Source: Numida meleagris
Lineage: Eukaryota > Chordata > Aves > Galliformes > Numididae
Length of the DNA stretch: 64,000 nucleotides
Direction: 5' to 3'
Assembly (NCBI RefSeq): GCF_002078875.1
Contig: NC_034414.1
Coordinates: 7,983,993 to 8,047,992, forward strand
The translations under genes were made by a program, and so were the position numbers. Of this stretch, positions 12,001-25,024 are shown piece by piece. Each line of letters begins with the position of its first letter. The first letter of the stretch is position 1. Under the pieces are notes generated by a model that was not told where the DNA came from, ran no database searches, and saw only the letters and a program-made list of their open reading frames with translations.

Positions 12001-15000
12001 ACCAAGAACAGTCAGACGTGTTATTAATTCTTCATTAAAGAGGGAAGGAAACAAATATTTCTGAATTTTTTATTAAACTTTTCTCGTCTTATATCTAATA
12101 GTAGCTACTAGGAATGTGATCAAAAGACATTCCCAGCATGCCTGAATTACAGCTGTCAAGTCACAGGGAAGTCGTCATTAATTGTTATTATTGTTATTGG
12201 TTCTAACAGCAGCACAGAATACATTCCAGAGTAGAAAGTTGGAGAAAGTCTACAGTTCTTCATATTGAGATGTGGCATCCTCATGTATGCATGTCTTAAG
12301 ATATAAGATAAACTACGTCTGTAAAGCTAAAATTTCTTCTGTAGCCAGTTGATTACAGCTTGGTAATCTAAGGGTGAGTCTCAAAGATGCTCTGCTTTGG
12401 CCTAAGGACCCTGGCACTGAACGCCGTCAGTAGGAAAACGCTCATTGCATTCTGTAGGAACATCTGGACTCATGTACAGTACTTTCTCAAATCCCTCTCA
12501 ACACATAAATCCAGGCTACTGGTTTTTCTGAAAATGTGAGGTTCTCTGAATGGAGAGGGAAGTGTCATAAAGACATGTTGAGAGAAGGTTATAGCTTCAG
12601 TAGGAGGAGGAAGCACTACTGACTGTCCTGGAGATTTACAGAGGAAGCCCCACTGCAGAAACTCCTCATGTCACAGCTCACCTCTGCTTCCTGGAAGAAT
12701 TTTGTGTCACAGTAATGACTGTGCTCTAACTACACTGAAATTCTTGGAACAGGAACTATTTTTATAGCAGAATTTTTATAATGTTACATTAATCTGTTGG
12801 CTTTCTTTGTAAATGTCCAGGATTTGCATATTTTTTATAAGGTTATTGGAGTTAATCATGGCCCCTGAGGACTTCAATGCTTTACAGAAGAGAAAGGGAA
12901 AAGGACACATCTCTTAGGGCACCGGTGTCCCAAGCCAGATGGGAATTTGCATGAGGTAGGAGATGAAAAGAAAGGCGAGCAGAAATCAAGGGCATTTGGC
13001 TCCGACCTCTGCTTTTCCAGAGATTTTTCTTGTGATCTCAAGACATGTAACTTAATCTTGTAACAATCCCTAAAATATGAAATCACTGAAATAAAAGTGT
13101 CGTAGCTGACACAAATATTGCAAATACAAACATTGTATTACAAAAATGCAATAACAGGAACCATGCACAAGCCTTACGTATTTGCAAATAATCCCTTTTC
13201 GATCTAAAAGTGCGTAAAAATAGCAAAGTGAGTTCATAATATATCTAATTTTTTTTATCAGTTGAACTAGTAATTCTGCTTAATTAGATCAGCCATGTAA
13301 ACTATCCACAGCCATAAATCGAGCTGCGGTAACTCTCATCTACACCAAGGGACAATTCTAAAAATGTCTGCATGCAACTCCTACTCTAAACCCTGTATCT
13401 CACTGCAAACAGACCTGACAGCTGGCTACTGCATACAGCCATCACCAAGAGAAGGCAGACACTAAGGTAACTGCACCTCTGTCATACAACCTGGCTTGCT
13501 TTGGTTCTCTCTAAACTGTTTTTTTTTTTTTTTTTTTTTTTTTTGAGGTATTAAAGATTTTTAATAACTGTAAGTAAAACAGCTCTTTGGCTGTTATTTT
13601 TCTTTAAATTTCAAAAGGGCAAATGGGCTTAAGTGAGATCAGTTAGCCACCAGACTGATTGGTTTTATTGATCAAATTAGAACACCTGGCTGTTTGGGGA
13701 CACCTGTGTATTCAAATAGGGATTTTTTTTAAAAAAACTATTTCTCACTGAAATCAGTGCATGAATCCCCACTACTTTGGTAAGGAGGAATAACTCCTAT
13801 AAAACAGAAAGAAAGCATTAGCTAGAAAGCTTTTAAATCAGGTCTGGGTTAAGAAGCTGAGATTACCCATATGGAAGATGTAACTTCAGGAATAAGATTG
13901 AATGACATACAATCTGCTGCTGAGTAATTAAGATCTCTGTTTCATCATGCTGAGCTTCAGTTGGTGGCTGAACAGTTGGCAGGAGATGACAGAAGGACAG
14001 AATACAGTTTTAGATTGGACAGACATCTGGGTCTGAAATGCAGAAGTCAACAGCACAGGGAAGACATCTGGATATGTATTTGCAGATGAAGTAACAGATA
14101 AGACGTAGGGAAAGATGAGCAACATAACATGGAAGTAATTGTGCGGGGTGGGACTGAAGGTCCTTCTTGTCTCTCTCCAACAGTGGATGTCTAAAGGAGC
14201 ACTATAAGCACTGGGCGGTCATGTGTGATTTATCCCCTTAATAACTCACCCAGCCTCCAAGCACGTTTCAGTTCAGGAGCTTTCTCAACTGGGTGTGGTT
14301 TCTACACACTTGGTTAATCCCTCAGTGGATTTCTCTTCAGTGAGCTTCCCCAGTCTCAACTCAATCCCAGGGACTTTTATTACTCAGCTTATTCTCTGGC
14401 TCCACGACCAATATCCCATCGAGGGAGAAATCAGCAGAGTAATGAAAGACCAACCATACTGGCACAGAACAAGTCTGTCTGGCCCTGAATAAGACAGAAA
14501 AACACTACTGCAAAGAACCAAGAGGAATATGAGCCAAGTCTCATTAAATTGTTTCTTGAATGGTGCTGGGAGTACATTTTTTTCCTTTAAAGAAAATAAA
14601 TTTCCTAAGATCAATGGTAAACTATAAAAATAAAAATCAAGATTTGTAACACAGGCTAAAACTCATCAACAGTTCATGACTGAAGTTTTCCAAGCCTGGG
14701 CCTCCGACAAGGGCCAGTATGAGACAAACTGCATTTCAGAGAGCAAGCACTTGGCTCTCTACTAATTTGATTTTCCCAAAATATGAATGTTTGAAAAAGT
14801 TCAGGGAGCTGCAGTGTTGAAATGTTGCAGATGACAGATTACTGGGCAAATGGCTAGACCCAAGGTTCATTTTTTTTCTTCTGTATAGAATTTGCAATGC
14901 CCATATTCAGTGACTATAATAATTTAATAATTCCTCTTTCAGCTTGCACCACAGAAGAATGCAGCACATTATTAAATCATCATCTTTTCAAAAATTTTAA

Positions 15001-16319
15001 AATGCAAATAAAGCACAGTATTGTTCAAACCTAACAAGAACCTTTTCCATTTTAGTAGGAACAAAACATGTCAGTTGCTGTAATACATTTAGTTAAGAGC
15101 AAGTCAACTTGGCTTAGTCTACAGGAGATGACTTGATATAGATTCAGAAAAAGTCTTTCATTTAAGACCATAGCATGACAAGTGTGAATATAGTACCAAT
15201 ACTCTGTGGCCTTGGGGCAGCCCTTAGCATCCTCTGGCTCAATGGCAAAGCCTGGTATTGCAAGCTGCAAGATATGGAGGCTCCAAGAATCTAATCCAAA
15301 AGCTCAGGAATGAGAGCCCGAGTTATCCTGTCGATTTCAGTGACCATCACAAAGGGGATCTGGCAGTTCAAGGGGAACATTTCAGCAACTTCACATACTC
15401 TCCATTACTTGTACAAGTATCATTTTACATACAAATCATTATTTTCATGCTGAATCTGGGCCACAATTTCATACAATAAGGCACAAATAGGAATGCCAAT
15501 ACAATTCAACAGGTTATGGAGTTAGGTAACTGTAACCTTCTGTAGTAGGCTGTTGGAAAGATGGATTTTGGAAAAAGACAGGCAGGTGTATCTCTCCTAC
15601 CTCATATTTTATATCTTACACTGTGTTGCACTTAATTCTTTCTGAGCCTACATTCAGATTACTCCAGTTGCTCTTGCTCTGACATCAATTCTTAGCCTTA
15701 TCTGCAATTTTAATATTAATCTTGCTCTTGCAAGCAAATGTGAAAATAGATGCCTTTTAATAACTGTCCAAGTAGACTTGCAAATAGTTCACAGGAGGTC
15801 AGTAAGGTGCTATCTCCTCTCAAGCAAAAGAATGAGGGATATTAATGACACCACAATGCTCCCAAAAGCATGCCTACAGATTGGTCACTACAGCAGCAAG
15901 CAGAACTAAAAAAGACATCTGCAGCAAAGTTTCCTACTGCAGCCCAATTGCTTCAATATCTGAGCTCCTCATGGAGAAGACAGCAAACATACTCCACGCT
16001 GCACTCAGTGTAATGACAGCAACTGCTCTGCACAGCATCCCATTCTGTTTCACTGCTCCTACTTCAGCATGTATTCCTGTCTCAAATACATCTGAAGTAA
16101 GCAGCAGACCAAACGTGGGTCCAGCGTGCTAAGCACTGCTTGCAAATTCACTCTACTCCTGGCAACAGCTTTAAACCAGAAGCAACTCCTAAACCTTAGC
16201 AAAGATTTATTAAGTTTTCCTATGAAGACATGAACTATAAAAGAAACAGAAAACACAACAGCACATCAATCTTATAAATGGTAAGTGCTAGCAATAAATA
16301 ATTCAACTCAGTTCCTCAC
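9075..16319 (-). other. MICAL2 intron
   Basis: A 7.25-kb phase-1 intron after the large exon. It has an AT-rich block at about 9590-9900 with homeodomain-like TTTAATTAATTA motifs, TTTATTTATTTA runs near 9244 and 10031, and the poly(T) at 13519. No exon is supported. Confidence 0.85.
13519..13544. repeat. poly(T) tract, 26 nt
   Basis: An uninterrupted T run on the plus strand (poly(A) on the coding strand of MICAL2). No retroposon body is recognised next to it. Confidence 0.95.
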
Positions 16320-17664
16320 CTGCAGAAGGATAATGTAGCCTGTCTTCTGCAGAATGGTCCTTCATGAAAGGCAGAGACGACATGAAGAAATTCCCTTCTC
16401 TTTCACAAACTTTACTTCTTAGTCTTTCGAAGAGTGAAAGACTGCCCTTCTGTGCAGAGTCATGCAGGTTGTCCTTAGGGGTGTTCCTAGGTTCCCAAGA
16501 TGAAGCAAGGGGGTACTTTTCATTACAGATAAATACATCATCCCTGGGAACCACTGAAGGAGTTTCATTAAAAGTAAACTTTTCTAGGAGTCCTGGGACA
16601 TCCTCCATTCTAGTGCAAGTTGGTTTCTGAGGTATACTAGGGGTCTTGCAAGGCCTGCTGTGAGGACTGTAGACTGGGAAGAATACCTCCTTGGTGTAAC
16701 TGCTTGGAGATATCTCTTCAGAGCTGACAGAAGGCTTAGAAGCACTTGAGAGAACGCTTCCACATCCTAAATATTCTCCTGCCTGCTTCCCTACTTGAAG
16801 CTCCTGTGGCTGACTGTTACTCGCTCTGTTGTTGTTAGTGTGCCTATGGCCAAGAATACTAGGGAAGCTGAAAAAAGCTTGTTCTGAAGAGGCTTTGGTT
16901 TTGCTGTCTGAATCCTGCTTTAGTCCTTCTGGAGATGAAGTCAGAGGTTCCAAAATGGACCTCTTGATTGCACTGGCAATGAGCCTCAGTGGTGATTTTG
17001 GCCGGCCAGCTGAATGCTCCTTGGCAGTTTTGTCTGTATTCCTCAGAGCACCTTTCATGTCAACTGGCAAAGTTGGTGGCACATCATCTACAAATAAGAG
17101 AGGCACAGGACAACCAGATTGTTTGAAAACACCTCTTCTCCATTCAGTATCCTTCTCTTTTGAAATCCCCAGCACTTTTCTGTTTTGACACTGCAGCATG
17201 GTTCCACTTAAGTACTCCCCATTTGAATCATACACCACGGGTCGCTGTTCTGTGCGAAGAACCAGCCTTTTTTTTCCTTCCTTTAGTTCTTGCTCAAGCT
17301 TTTCTTCTTGGTGCCTTGTATTTTTCTCATCTTTTTCTTTCAGATGCAGAGATGACAGCACTTTTGTATTCCCATTAAAATCTTCTGATTCAGAGGTACA
17401 ATTCTTTTTGTTTTCATTCCACCCCTGGCCTGTGTGTGTCCCAGCATCACCATCCATATCTTCACGCTCAGAAAAATCAGCAGCTTGTGCCTCATTCCCA
17501 GGAGGAATCTGTGGAGAACCTTTGACCTTGCTCTGAAATGGACAGTGAGGAACATGGGGATGGACATCTTGAGGCCTCTCTCTGGCTTCTTTTCTTTTAA
17601 ATTCTGGGCTGTAGGGTTTGACATGTCCTCTTGTAACTTCTGGTGGTTTCTTGTAAGAAGCCAA
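16320..17664 (-). CDS. MICAL2: MICAL2 large MICALCL-like exon
   Basis: This 1345-bp exon (448 codons plus 1 nt) is the largest coding block in the window. It begins directly after TTTGACAG with Leu-Ala-Ser-Tyr (TTG codon, not a start) and ends at GCAG|GTGAGG. Landmarks by exon residue: a charged, probably coiled stretch at about 107-135; VVYDSNGEYLSG at about 143-154; KSPLRLIASAIKRSILEPL at about 223-241, a short motif I associate with the MICALCL/MICAL2 region; then Ser/Pro-rich disordered sequence. MICALCL was long annotated as a separate mammalian gene beside MICAL2 and is now regarded as its 3' part; here it is phase-linked to the LIM exons. It probably acts as a long flexible linker with docking motifs before bMERB. 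Confidence 0.9.
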
Positions 17665-19937
17665 CTGTCAAATGCATGAAAAAATGTAATTGTACTGGTA
17701 GAAAAAAATACAGTCTAGTGCATCTTTTATATAATACTTTAATCAATTTCAATCTTAACATAATACTAGCAAACATGGTATTTACTTTCTATGTACATCC
17801 ACTCACACACATATGTAAACGACAATACACTAAGAAAAAAGGCTTTCCTCCATAAAAGAATAATATTTCTCTAAGATTGGTGATCTAATACTCTACTGGA
17901 AGATTTAATAGCCTACAAATAATGTAATTCATACTAAGAATCTGCCATCTCTTTATGAATTGTGCTTAATGTTTTTCTTGGAAAGAAAGAGACCTAAATA
18001 TGGGAAAATAACCAAAAGTGAATCTGCTCTGTTCTCCTGTGTGCATTTCAGTTGCATCACATTAGAACTTACAGAAAGCACAAGAGGCCATAATCCACTC
18101 TCTCCAACTGCTTTTATAATGCTGCATACTCAGATAATACAGGTTGGGACAAATGAACAGACCCAGGAATAATTGTAAAATGCAAGATGGTAGTTTAAAC
18201 AATTCAATTAGTTTTCTTTTATGATGATTTTTCTTTTGGCAAAGACTTAACTTCATTATTCCAAGCACTGAAATCTTCTGCTGTAAATAGTAACAAGAAT
18301 AAGTGTCTAATTTACCAAGCCAAAAGATCAGTTCTACGGGTTTTTTAACTTTTTAAAAGTGGGGCATTTTATCTGCAATGCTGCATGATAATGGATGGCT
18401 AGAAAATTTAATGTCTGTTTCCACTTCTACACCAGATTCTCAAATTCACATGGGTAAAGCCATTAATCAGACTTCTCAATTCCTATATGCATAGGAAGTA
18501 AGGTAATAGTGACTACTCCCTACTTCACAGCTGTATTTGATGGCTGAAATTAACATTGGCCAGGATCTCAGATAAAAAAAGTTATAAACAACAATAAACA
18601 CATAAACACCACCTTAAATTCTCTTGTAAGGGCAAGACACAGGCTTTCAAGTACTGCATATTGAGTGGAAGCTGCAGCACGGTCTCACCCCTCCTTGTGA
18701 ACAGTGACCAGGCAGCATTGTGCTGCTCAGCTCTCCTGGGACATTCTCTTCCTGGCCCTATTGTCCTGGACCGGAACACAGCTAGCACCGCGGATGTGGA
18801 AGACTTGATTTTTTTTGTAATGCAGACCCTGAGGTCAAGCAATTCCAGTCACTTTTGACCCAAGAGCAAGGACAGCAGGCTAGGATACAGAGGACGTGGC
18901 CCAGCTCCAAGTTGGGGGGAACTGACCGTGCCCTGCTTAGGACTGTTGGTCACTACTTGTGCTGCAGTGCTGTACTTGCAACAGGCCCACCTTTCCACAT
19001 CCTTTAAATATATACATATATGTATATAATATATAATATATATAATTATATTTTTACAATATATTATATATATATTATATACATATATATATGTATATAC
19101 AGAAAATACAAAGAGAAGCCTAAGCTTTGAAGTAAGATGAAGATGCTGTGAGAGATGTGGGGTCAAGAGCCTACTGCAACTTAGGAAAAGAAGTCTTCTG
19201 CCCAATGGATGCAAGCAGTAAACATTAGAGATGGGCATACTTACAATCTAGGGGCAGTAGAAACCTAAAATCCCCCAGTTTACAATGCTAGGTTCCCCTG
19301 ATCAGTACTATGTAAGCCCTCACTTGGTGTCTCATCTTGGCTCTCAGACCAGCCCTACAAGATCAGCTTGCCTTTTCCCTGCAGAGAGGCAAAGCAACGG
19401 AGATGATGTTTCAGTGGCCTGGGAGTGATACCATCTTACCCCTCCCACTGCCAACATACAGTTTTGGCCAACATGCAACATGTGAAGACCCACCTCCTGT
19501 CCAGACCTAGGAGCCTGTTGGGCAGACCAACAGCCAGCTCCAGAGCACCAAGGATCAGAGATTTGGGGTTTGCTCTTCTTTGGGAGGAAACTATGGCAAA
19601 TCTCAGTGGCAACAAAGCCGCATGCTGTGAGAGAAGGGCTAGTTGGTGGTGCCTACATTTTGGCTAACACAACACATTAGTATCCAAACCTCAGGACAAT
19701 CAAAGGCTTATTCACACAGGAAGAAAAAGTGACTTAGTCACACGATTTGGGAATGGTTATATCAATCAGAGCATCAAAATCTCTTCCCTATGTATCACAA
19801 AAGTATAATTCTGACTTTAGCTGCTGACTGTGAGGACCAAAACTATCTGAAATAGCAGAAGACACTCAGCCTACTGAGAGCAAACATGTCCCAGTAGTAG
19901 TTAGTCTTGTGCTGTTCTGTTCAGTTCTCCTTCATAC
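17665..19937 (-). other. MICAL2 intron
   Basis: A 2.27-kb phase-0 intron containing the AT inverted repeat at 19008-19102. I see nothing else. Confidence 0.8.
19008..19102. repeat. AT-rich inverted repeat
   Basis: About 95 bp of almost pure A/T with two arms (TATATACATATATGTATATA and its near mirror at the other end) that could form a long hairpin or cruciform. It lies in the intron between 17665 and 19937. Confidence 0.9.
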
Positions 19938-20035
19938 CGGTGCTTGGGGGTGATCCTCTCCAAGATCGCTTTGACAGCTGGCTGAGCTGTCCTTCCAGCG
20001 TAGCCCAGGCTTCTTGTTAGACAGTAGAGGGAAAT
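19938..20035 (-). CDS. MICAL2: MICAL2 long-isoform short exon
   Basis: The exon is 98 bp: 2 nt completing an Asp codon (G|AT), then 32 codons, leaving at phase 0; acceptor TTGGCAG, donor CCG|GTATGA. In the required frame it reads FPLLSNKKPGLRWKDSSASC followed by QSDLGEDHPQAP. A second frame is also open across the exon, so phase decides: only this frame joins both the 24852 exon and the 17664 exon without a shift. No domain is recognised. Confidence 0.72.
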
Positions 20036-22329
20036 CTGCCAAAGACACACATTTTTACCTTTGTATTCATATTATTTTTGTCTTAAATAAAGTTCACAAT
20101 TAAAGAACGACAGTAAAAAGTTTAAGAGTCATCTGGATACAGTTTTACCCTGAAGAGCTGACCTACAGTAATCAAGTTTATAGCCTCTCTCGCATGCGTG
20201 TGCATACTATACATAACACATGTTGACATTTTCAGCAACAAACCTGATTTTTTCTACTTTTTGTCTGAATGAAGTGAAACAGCTTTGGAGTTACAGGAAA
20301 CTTTCTTACAAAAATCAGCCCACTTTAAAGAGCTTTCAGACACTCAAAACAGAGACAATCAAAACAACCAGCTACTTCTGAAGCCTCGGTTAGTTCTGAG
20401 AAATGAAGAAAAGTAGGTAAGTTCTGAGAGGGATGGCCATCTGAACGTGAAAGACATGAGAAACGCAATCACCTACAAGCAGTAAGGACAGAAATAATCC
20501 TACAGTCTTTTAAATCAGGCCAAAGAGCAGCATGCTGTAGGCTCTTCTAGGATGAGGAAGAATAATTAGTTGCCAAAGGTCTAGAACAAAAACTTTGTCA
20601 CTGGAAGAAGAAGCAGGTAGGTGATGTGCACATGAATGGAGTCATCAGATCTAATATTTGTGTGTGTGATAAACGGACATAATAAATAGCCTTTGGATGG
20701 TAGAAAAGCAGCCCTGAGCCAAGATAATACCATGTCAAGCTTTGACGTGACAAGTATATTTATAGCTGAATTATTAACTCCAAAACCCAGCCATTAGTTC
20801 TGAAACTCTCAAAGGCTCCCAGTACAAGCACTAGTTCTTCCATACCGAAATTAAAAGCTACAACAGGGCAAAAGCAATACACAGAATACTGTTCCTTCAT
20901 ATGGACTTCAGAAAAAGGAAGCCAGGGAAAGAGGCCAAATTTCCTTTCCTCTTAGTGTTTCACCTGTGTGTTCCCAATTTTGAGGCAATTTGTTACCGCT
21001 CAGTCAAGAAGTGAGACAGATGATGAGCTGGAGTGCATTGTTCATTAAAGCACTCCCATAGGTACCAGCAACAAGGGCTGAACTGAGACAAATCCAGCTT
21101 TTGTCACCCAATTAAAAAGGATACCACAACTCTGATCTGCGGCCAGTCTTGCTTTATCTTTTTGCAACAAGTTTTCTGGACGGGGGGGAAAAGGGAAAGA
21201 AAAGGGGGAAACGGACCTTTCAAACAATTCCAGCCATTCAGAGTCCAGTAGCAGTGTTCTAAGGAAACAACATCAAAACTTGGGCTCCTCCATCTTCACT
21301 TTCACAGACTATCTTATCCTACCCCAGCTCTCATTCTCCACTCACAACATAATTTCCTTTCCCTTCACTGCTTGTCCCAGGCCACCTGCAGAGCTGTGAC
21401 CTTCCTGCCCCATTCAGCTATGTGGGCTGATGGAGATCTTCCTGCGGTTCCTAAGTTTGCTCTACCCAGGGGCTGCCTTCCCGTGGGCCTCCCCAAGGCA
21501 CTTGGTTGTAAGATTGGAGAAAGAAGCTGCATCCCAGAATGGCCTTTCTATTACCATATATAACAGAGGAAATAGCTTTTTTCCTTACTGCAGCCCCAGG
21601 GCTCTGTGGGACAGCAGCACCTCCCATAGCAGCTCCTGCGGAGATGCTTTAGTGCACAATGATAGGGCCTGTACACGTGAGAGTATCACTTCACACAACA
21701 TCCTAGCTCGTTGTTGTGCAGAGATAATTGACTTATTCCCAGTGACACGCTGAAACTACATTTGCAGCTTAACATTCAAAACATGATTTAAAAAATAAAT
21801 CAGTCCCTAGGGCATTACAAAAACCTGCTTGGCACAAAGGCTCCTCACTGTGACCAAGACAACAAACGAGAGTGCAGCACTGTCTACGGATGCAAGATGG
21901 GGATTACAGATTTTGAAAGGTAATATCCTGTCCTGAATCTTTTGGCCAATATAGAAATGACACCAATTTCCTTTCCTTGGCGGCATACCTCATGCTGTGT
22001 ATGAAACATATGTGTTTTGGGAAATAAGTCTGAAAAAGAGACAGATTTTTCTTTAATGTGACTGATGATCATATGAACTGTTGTAACTAAATATTAAGTG
22101 GATTAAATATAGAGACTCTGACTTACAATGTTCCTCCAGAGAGTAAAAATTGCCTTTATTCTGTTCCCAGTTTATGCTGAATGTACTTTACACCTCATTT
22201 TAAAAGCATACTGGAGGTTCAGACAAATTCACTTAGCTTGCAGCTCTCCTCTCAAAGGCTTCTGGCTCCCCCTAGAGCCCTTCGGAGGCACAAGGATATT
22301 TTAATAAGACAACGGGAAAATAAATTGGC

Positions 22330-22356
22330 AAAAAAAAAAAAAAAAAAAAAAAAAAA
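22330..22356 (+). repeat. poly(A) tract, 27 nt, preceded by AATAAA
   Basis: AATAAATTGGC lies immediately before 27 uninterrupted A residues on the plus strand. The arrangement resembles the 3' end of a retroposed transcript, but I cannot recognise the parent in the upstream 150 bp. Confidence 0.85.
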
Positions 22357-23594
22357 CAACCCACGAAAGTAATACAGTTGTTGAGAACAAGCTGAAAATG
22401 AGTCGAAATTAATGAATAAACCACTCTCGGAGAGCGGCAAGTCCTTCCCCGTGCCTCAGAGGTGCGGCTAAGGGAACACAGCCCCATCCTTGTCTTCCTG
22501 CTTGTCCGTTTGTCACAGCTGCATCTCTGAGGACAGCCTGTTGGCAGGGATGGTTTGTTCATGTCGAGCTTGGTGGGAATATCTTCTCCATGAAATAGCC
22601 CCCTGAGTGATCTGCTGGGAGTGAGTTATCCATGACACGTGGCACCAGAGGGACCACGATGTCTGTAGTGACAGCATTCCTGTGCAGCTGAAGGCATCTG
22701 ATGTGGTTGTAAAGCTGGTGCCAGGACAGGAGAGATGAGGAGAGATGTAACTTGCCTCTTTTGTTTTGTTTTGAGATGTAAATTTCTTCCCATAGTGGAT
22801 ACCTGCAAATTATCTGTTTTGTACTTAAGGTTGTCAGCACTCCAGCCTAACAGATACAGCTGTTTCAGGAGGGTCTGAGATGTTGTTAAATGCATCCAGC
22901 TCCCATGCCAGTCTCAGCAGTCCTGCAGACAGAAGAGCTGCACTGAGGTGGCCAGGTGGCCCTGCTATGAGCAGCAGCAGTTTGACTGGAGAAGGCTGGG
23001 CAGCGCAGAAGGAATCCTGCTTAGACACAGCCCTGGATGCAAGGAGTGGCCTCCCCGAGATTCAGAGGTGAATTGCAGATGGACCTGATTGCTACTGAAC
23101 TCAGTGTGTTCCTGTTTGAGTCCCATGGGCAGAGAAGGTTCAGCCCAAATGACACAGAACTGTCAGAAGAGAAGCAGTAATGCTGGTTACTTAATTCTCT
23201 GGGTACTACAGTGGGAAATGAATACGAGATGTAACATGGATTAGACATGGACAGATCAATGATGTGAGGATTCCCTTATTATTCATAAAGATGGGAGCAA
23301 TCACACAAAATGGGAATTTGATCTTTTCAAGACAAGAAAGTGGAAATAAAATATTTGTTGAGTTTTAGATCTCGCTAGTCTCCCCACATTGCAACTCAAA
23401 TACACAGTTTTTAAAGGAAAGGAGATGGAGAGACAGAGGTTTACAAGCAAGGAATACAGGATGCAGTGCAAGTAAGATGCAATTGCTTCTTAGCTGTACT
23501 TACTCGTTTGGATTTTTCTCCTCCAACTCTGATACTTATTTAACGCAGTGGAGTGGAAGCTGTTGGCTCTCTGTAGTGCTAAACAGAAGCAGCA

Positions 23595-23735
23595 AAGAGA
23601 CATCAGCTCACCCACCCAGCAACAGCCGGGCAGCACGGCCCCGGCCTTCGCTCCCCGCACGGGGCCGGCCGGGAGGGGGCACTGCGGGGCTGGGAAGGGC
23701 TGGGTGCGCCGGGCCACGGGGCCCTCTGCCCTCGG
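23595..23735. promoter_or_regulatory. small CpG-rich block, candidate internal promoter
   Basis: A roughly 140-bp GC-rich, CpG-containing stretch (CCGGGCAGCACGGCCCCGGC, GCACGGGGCCGGCCGGGAGG, GTGCGCCGGGCCACGGGGCC) stands out in otherwise CpG-poor intron. It lies on the 5' side of the MICALCL-like exons at 19938-20035 and 16320-17664. It may be an alternative promoter, but GC-rich repeat or chance remain possible. No TATA box or initiator can be assigned. Confidence 0.35.
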
Positions 23736-24851
23736 AACAAGGCCTCTTTATTCAGGAGTCAATTTGAATTGCCTTGCAAAATCCCCTCTTTTCTGGTGTA
23801 ATTAAAAATGCATATACGGGGGTGGTGGGACGCGGGAAGGAATGAATGCGGATTGCCCTTCACTGCAGTAAAAATCCTCTTCCATCACAGCAGAAGGCTC
23901 CTCACACGAAGGAGGAAGCCGGCTCCTTGCAGCAGCCCTTTGAGGACAGCCCAAAACCCTGGACAGCAAATCAGAGGACCTGGATGCTTGAGCACGGACC
24001 TCTGGTATAAAAACCCGCCAGGAATGCTGAGAACACTGGTGTTTAACATAACCCTGTCATTTTAAACACACCGTTAAGTCAGAATCACCACTGTTCAGGC
24101 ACATGTGAGATCTGACATAAAAGTTGGTTTCAAAATAGCCTTTTCCACACGGAGAAGAGCGATAACACCAAACACAATTAACAAACCCCAAACCCCATCA
24201 AGTTTCTCAGGGTACCAGCCATGAGCTATCAGCGTATGGGATGACCTGGGAATGTGGACATAAGGCTGAAGGCACTGGGGGGAGGCCCCCCAAAACCAGT
24301 TTCCCTGGGTACACCCTCACATGCTGGCTGGGTAGCCGCTCCCCCACTCCACCCGCACATTGCACCAGCACTGCTGCTCTCGCTTCAAGGGCTGGCCAGC
24401 CCTAAGGCAGGCCTGTGCCCATGGACCGCTGCTACCAGCTCAGGAGCGTGCACAGCTACTCCTGGGGGATCAGACCAGTGGTGTGTGAGCCTGGCAGAGC
24501 TCCGGAGGAGCTTTCTGAAGCAGCAGGCTCTCCACAGATCCAACACACCACCACGTGGCCCTGAAACATGGCAGTCCTCACTGCACGTGCTCCTCTTCGG
24601 CTGTTTTTAGCCCATCTTTCAGGTCTGACCTCCAGCTCCAGAAAGGAGTTTTCCCTTGGAAGCAGACTACCCCTAAAACTCTCATTGCTTCCCTCCCAGT
24701 TCTATCCTTTCCTCAGTGTGCTTTCTGTGGACACAAATATCTCAAACAGCTACTGATAAAAATACAAAACCAAACAGAGCAGCAGCTTCTCTTTCATAAC
24801 TTCTCCCTCAAGCCTGTCTTCAGTTCCCCAGGCATGGGAGATCCCACTTAC

Positions 24852-25024
24852 CATCAACGACTTTGGATGCTCTATGGCTTTCCTCTGGCACCACGGGGCT
24901 CCTGGCGAGCAATGTCCAGCGGCGTGGGGGGCTTGGGCAGGCAGGGGACTCCAGCAACGAGGTCCGTCCTTCCCCCACCTCAGAGCTGGAGGAGTTGCCA
25001 TTAAAATCAGACTCCCCCTCAGAG
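24852..25024 (-). CDS. MICAL2: MICAL2 long-isoform exon, Ser-rich
   Basis: The exon is 173 bp. Its first base completes AG+C = Ser from the previous exon; it leaves with 1 nt (G). The acceptor is CTGTAG and the donor GATG|GTAAGT, near consensus. The peptide begins SEGESDFNGNSSSSEVGEG and continues with a Pro/Arg-rich part, SPPRRWTLLARSPVVPEES. It is low in hydrophobic residues and likely disordered. I recognise no domain. Exact phase agreement with both neighbours is the main support. Confidence 0.8.

Larger units (their letters stand above)
20036..24851 (-). other. MICAL2 intron
   Basis: A 4.82-kb phase-1 intron with the poly(A) tract at 22330 and the CpG-rich block at 23595-23735. No exon is supported. 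Confidence 0.8.

Noticed and set aside
16303..17664. Stand-alone 453-residue gene starting at 17664
   Set aside because: The first codon is TTG directly after a splice acceptor, and the last residues read through a GTGAGG donor. It is an internal exon of 448 codons plus 1 nt.
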